Below are positions 59,887 to 64,000 of a DNA stretch of 64,000 bases, piece after piece. The DNA is taken from assembly GCA_964035545.1 (NCBI GenBank), contig OZ037767.1, positions 17,671,781 through 17,735,780 on the forward strand. The letters run 5' to 3'. Made by a program: the position numbers and the translations under genes. Source of the stretch: Bugula neritina (taxonomy: Eukaryota; Bryozoa; Gymnolaemata; Cheilostomatida; Bugulidae). Positions within the stretch are counted from its first letter, which is position 1; every line of letters begins with the position of its first letter. Below the pieces are notes generated by a model. That model had not been told where the DNA came from. It made no database searches and worked only from the letters and a program-made list of their open reading frames with translations.

Positions 59887-62502
59887 AACGTTGTGTTGTG
59901 GTAACTCAGAGACTAGCTAGTGGTAGGCATTGCTGTAGGTGTGAACTTCTAGCTGCATAGACCTGCACTCACACGTGCCTCAGTGTGCCTGCCTCAGTGT
60001 GCAGCAGTGTTGAGCACTTTGTAGTCAACTGGTCCAATCACACAGATGAATGAGTTTAGCCATGAATAGCTGAGCAGGGGGCTATTGTGTCTCAACAGCT
60101 GCAGCACACCTTATACTCAGTTTTACAATTTCTATTTCTAAAGAAATAAATTATTGTGGCTAGATTAGAGGCAGGAACAAATGTCTTTATGTTTATCTAG
60201 ATATAAACACCAACACTGTTATAATATGTGCCATTGTTATGTATAGGTCAGTAATCTGATGAAGGATTTTGTTGCAGGAATATTCGGAGTGAGGCCAATT
60301 GTATAAAACAATTCACTGGGAATGTGATTAAAATATCTACTGGGTAAACACAATACTGCTAGTCTGTAATAATTTTTAATTAAGTTCATGCAGCAACAAT
60401 CTCAATCTGTGAATGGAAAGGTGAGATGATCACAAGAGAGAGAGAGTAGGAGTAAAGAATATGGAGAGAGTTTCATAGAAAAAGTAAAGAGGGAGTTTCA
60501 TAGAAAGAGTAAAGAGAGATTATAAAGAGATAGTATGGAGAGAGCATTTTTTAAAAGATGGCAACTAGAATGGAAATGAAGAGATAAAATTATATTTCAA
60601 AGAAAAACTTAACAGCAGATCAACTCACATTTTGATGCTTTAAGTTTATTTTTAGCATTATGCAAGACAATAGCCACAGGGATGGAGTGTATTGAGCTCA
60701 AATTGTAGTCTGCATACAGCATATACCGTAGGCTATTAATTTAGACATGATCAAAGATGAGATACAGATAAACTGAAATCAAACTAGTTACTTCTCCAAG
60801 ATTAGTCACTGAAATACTTTATACATTGGAGAAAGAAAAGCAGTTAGCTAATATAGAATCAGAAAGTAGCCTTTGAGTAGTCGTCCCCTTTCTACACTGT
60901 GTCCTGTGGGAAACTTGCTCACCCGGCATGCAGAAAATCATCTGTGATAGATAATTAGACTATGACTAGATTATAGAGTTATCTTAAGGCTTAGAGAGGC
61001 AAGTTTGGGTCAGATAAATAGTTTTTTAATGCCATGGTGTAATATTAGTCCAACTTACCAGGTCCACACTAGAATCTTAAGTCTCTAGCTGGTCACACAT
61101 GTTGATGTCGTCAGTTCACAGCTACCACAAAGCTGTTCGTCTGTACCAAAAGCCATGATGTCATAACTCCGACTGCCGCAGACACATAGTCCTCCAATGG
61201 CGGCCTCCACACAAACTTTTAAAAATCGTTCAAATATCGTCAAAATTACAAAAATACTCAACGCGTTTAGGCACTCGACCCTAAACGGAAACGCATGGTT
61301 TCACTCTAAACAAAGTGAAAGTTCATATAGTTGGTTGATGTTTAATTTTCGTGCTGATCTTGTCGATGAACTTGTTGATTTTATTATTTTTTGCTAATAC
61401 TTCTAGTTATATTATATTAATTATGATTTATGTCTTGAAACCTAAAAATTATCTGTGGAAGTTATTGAAACCTTGAACTCATGAAGTTAATACATACTCA
61501 TAATGAGTATCATAATCATAATGATAATGATACTCATACTCATACTGACTCTGAGTTGCTCATACTCAATCTCATAGTGATAGTCATAGTGAATAGTCAT
61601 ACTGATACTCATACTGGTACCCATAGTCACTAGTCACTAGTGATACTTATACTGATAGCAATACTGGTAGTCATTATAATTATCGTTATCACATTAGGAT
61701 TATCGTTATGATTATGATTAATATTATCATTATGAATATCATTGTGATTAGACGAATAGTCTTAACTAGACTCTCACTCTAACTTTAAGATTAAAGTAAC
61801 GTGATTAAATTTGATCATAATCATTAGACTTACTCTTACTCTTAGTCATAATGGTAAGTCTAATGGTTAGTCATTAGACTTAGAGTTAGTAATTGCTCAT
61901 TACAGTTACTTGCAGTTGCTGATACAGTGATACTGATTACTCGTAATGATAGTGATAGTTCTTGTTCCAGTCCAGTCATACTCATACTGATACTCATGCT
62001 GATACTCAAACATCATAGTCTAAGTCATATTGGTGTTGGTTATAATATAATAGTGCTATTGGGCGCGTTTCAGTGCTAAATATTCATATGGATACTGACA
62101 CTAATAGTGTTATAGTGCAATAGTAATACTTATACTTATAGTAATAGTTAAACTTCAACTTGATTATCATTATGATAATGATTAAGTGATAATGAAATTG
62201 TTATGCTACTTCTTATTACACTGGAATTTTTTTCATATTTTACAAAGCAATAGCAAAAAGTTACTAATTTATATTATTTCAACTTTTTTTTAAAAATGCA
62301 TGCAGCTGGGCGATATTAAAGCATTTCTACTTTGCAGTTAGCCTACCAACACTAAGAACACAGTGGTAGCACATAATGTATTTAGACATAAGTTGACACA
62401 TAGCGAGCAATAGAGAAACTTGAGTCTGATGTATTTGATACAGCTAACAACAACTTCTGCATATTTATATTCTATAATTCAGTGAAGGAGAGAAGTGACA
62501 TC
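59887..62502. other. Head-to-head intergenic region between the papilin-like gene and IMP4
   Basis: Mostly AT-rich unique sequence with degenerate CATACTCATACTGATAC/GATTATCATTATGAT patches at 61490-62190. Around 61100-61210 there is a less AT-rich patch with CCAATGGCGGCC on +. On -, a GACCTG|GTAAGTTGG donor lies at 61059/61058, suggesting 5' leader exons in both directions. A 66-residue + open frame at 61197 (MAASTQTFKNRSN) is unsupported. An acceptor-like TATAATTCAG at 62473-62482 precedes the IMP4 start exon. Confidence 0.45.
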
Positions 62503-63832
62503 ATGTTGAGACGACAGGTTCGAGAAAGGAAGGAGTTTATATACAGGAAGTCCGAGCAAGCTCGAGCTCAGAAGATTGAAGCTACGAAGCGAAAAGCCAG
62601 AGAGGATGCCGGCCTACATTTGGAGGACAAATTCACTACTCAGACTTATGAGGAGCAAGAGAAGATGAAACTGCGTTAGTTGTACTAATATACTGTAGTT
62701 GTACTAGCGTACTGTAGTTGTACTAGCGTACTGTAGTTGTACTAGTATACTGTAGTTGTACTAGCGTACTGTAGTTGTACTGATATACTGTAGTTGTACT
62801 AGTGTACTGTAGTTGTACTAGTATAGTGTAGTTGTACTAGCGTACTGTAGTTGTACTAGTATACTGTAGTTGTACTAGTGTACTGTAGTTGTACTAGTAT
62901 AGTGTAGTTGTACTAGCGTACTGTAGTTGTACTAGTATACTGTAGTTGTACTAGTGTACTGTAGTTGTACTGATATACTGTAGTTGTACTAGTATACTGT
63001 AGTTGTACTGATATACTGTAGTTGTACTAGTATACTGTAGTTGTACTAGTATACTGTAGTTGTACTAGTGTACTGTAGTTGTACTGATATACTGTAGTTG
63101 TACTAGTATACTGTAGTTGTACTGATATACTGTAGTTGTACTAGTATACTGTAGTTGTACTAGTATACTGTAGTTGTACTAGTATACTGTAGTTGTACTA
63201 GTATACTGTAGTTGTACTAGTATACTGTAGTTGTACTAGTATACTGTAGTTGTTATTGTACACTCTGTGGTGTAGAACTGGCTGAAGGTGCGGACAAAGA
63301 GCTGATTGCTGGAACACGAGATGACGAGTACAGGTGGGCCGGAGTAGAAGATCCTAAAATACTCATAACTACATCCCATAGCCCTAGCTCCAAACTCAAG
63401 GAGTTCGCCAAGGTCTGTCTTCAAATAGTATTGAATATAGTGTGTAGACTGTGTTCTGTACAGCATAGACTGTGTTCTGTACAGCATAGACTGTGTTCTG
63501 TACAGCATAGACTGTGTTCTGTACAGCATAGACTGTGTTCTGTACAGCATAGACTGTGTTCTGTACAGCATAGGCTGTGTTCTGTACAGCATAGACTGTG
63601 TTCTGTACAGCATAGACTGTGTTCTGTACAGCGTAAACTGTGCTGTATTTATTGAATAGAAAGCATATAGAAGGGTGTAACATTGTAGGAACTCAAACTG
63701 CTTTTCCCAAATTCCCAGCGAATCAACAGGGGAGATTATGACATTCAGCAGCTAATGGATGCGTGTCGGGCCAACGGGGTGACTGACGTGATAGTAGTAC
63801 ACGAGAGAAGAGGTGTGCCTACTCAGTTAGTA
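62503..63832 (+). CDS. IMP4: IMP4, U3 snoRNP / small-subunit processome protein (5' part)
   Basis: Three exons in the window: 62503-62674, 63276-63412, 63689-63832 (phases 1 and 0); the remainder runs off the right end. Start [20 protein letters not shown] matches the IMP4 N-terminus (human MLRREARLRREYLYRKAREE). The second exon carries [20 protein letters not shown], and the third [20 protein letters not shown] and [20 protein letters not shown], the opening of the Brix domain (about 150 of ~290 residues present). IMP4 binds U3 snoRNA in the nucleolus for 18S rRNA processing. An acceptor-like site at 62482 directly upstream implies a 5' UTR exon or a short in-frame leader. Confidence 0.95.
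62675..63252 (+). repeat. ~19-bp TGTAGTTGTACTAGTATAC array starting at the IMP4 intron 1 donor
   Basis: About 30 units beginning CTGC|GTTAGTTGTACTAATATAC at 62674/62675 with GTAC/GTAT, AGCG/AGTG and CTGATA variants. It ends ~23 bp before the acceptor at 63275. Confidence 0.9.
63440..63645 (+). repeat. 21-bp array (CAGCATAGACTGTGTTCTGTA) in IMP4 intron 2
   Basis: Nine to ten near-identical units between the donor at 63413 and the acceptor at 63688. Confidence 0.92.
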
Positions 63833-64000
63833 GTGAGTTAGTAACTAGTAATAGTATAGTATACACACAGTTAGTAGTGAGTTAGTAACTAGTAATGGTA
63901 TAGTGTACACTCAGTTAGTAGTGAGTTAGTAACTAGTAATGGTATAGTATACACACAATTAGTAGTGAGTTAGTAACTAGTAATGGTATAGTATACACAC
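63820..64000 (+). repeat. ~43-bp array copying the IMP4 exon 3 donor with exon bases
   Basis: The exon ends ACTCAGTTAGTA|GTGAGTTAGTAACTAG at 63832/63833. At least three further copies follow to the window end, each with CAGTTAGTA|GTGAGT (or CAATTAGTA). The third copy also has the full ACTCAGTTAGTA, i.e. 12 exon bases. Confidence 0.9.

Noticed and set aside
60903-60941. A 19-nt minus-strand microexon followed by another exon in the papilin-like 5' leader
   Set aside because: The intron between them would be only 19 nt, too short to splice; at most one of the two sites can be real.
61197-61397. 66-residue + frame starting ATGGCGGCC
   Set aside because: The start looks like a promoter/initiator motif and the protein is not recognisable; it may be part of an IMP4 leader but cannot be supported as a gene.

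Overview
This is an animal nuclear genome window. Every recognisable gene is a metazoan orthologue broken into GT-AG introns, and the protein repertoire includes a HECTD1-type ubiquitin ligase, an exon-junction-complex helicase, a ciliary leucine-rich-repeat protein, a papilin-like matrix protein and a prokineticin-like secreted peptide. No prokaryotic operon logic, CRISPR array or virus was seen. I would call it an invertebrate metazoan, but the sequence alone does not let me name the phylum.

Layout. 1-1039: 3' end of an unrecognised + strand gene. 1202-2496 (-): a complete four-exon gene for a 131-residue secreted ten-cysteine protein of colipase/prokineticin type. 2781-11943 (+): fourteen exons of HECTD1 (the C-terminal ~1025 residues with the whole HECT domain). 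12.4-14.6 kb: intergenic. 15120-15851 (+): A20/AN1 zinc-finger gene. 16468-17633 (-): SYNJ2BP-like PDZ tail-anchored protein. 17.7-19.5 kb: intergenic, with a tRNA-derived SINE carrying a 16-bp target duplication and a hairpin-forming inverted repeat. 19539-35534 (+): EIF4A3, with one 13-kb intron that is a single 30-bp tandem array. 36495-44446 (+): LRRC71. 45082-59886 (-): a complete 20-exon papilin-like gene (1449 codons before the stop). 59.9-62.5 kb: intergenic or leader. 62503-end (+): 5' part of IMP4. Exon phases were checked arithmetically for all of these. All junctions agree except the 3' end of the first gene and the penultimate donor of LRRC71.

The outstanding property is the introns. 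I estimate that somewhat under half of the window is tandem repeat. Nearly every array sits inside an intron, and each intron has its own unit. In many introns the array is anchored on a splice site: the unit begins exactly at the donor (GTATAT.., GTAAGT..), ends at the acceptor, or spans the junction and includes 7-22 nt of the neighbouring exon. One array (HECTD1, 9977-10225) carries an acceptor-like and a donor sequence in every unit. Another (papilin-like last intron) is a ~36-bp unit that repeats a 3' splice site plus exon start, in frame. This looks like repeated local tandem duplication at splice junctions, producing introns with dozens to hundreds of decoy splice sites. It is the main candidate here for an undescribed phenomenon.

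Neighbouring genes do not look functionally linked; they are ordinary housekeeping, ciliary and matrix genes, mostly arranged tail-to-tail (gene at 1-1039 with the prokineticin-like gene; ZFAND with SYNJ2BP; LRRC71 with the papilin-like gene) or head-to-head (SYNJ2BP with EIF4A3; the papilin-like gene with IMP4).
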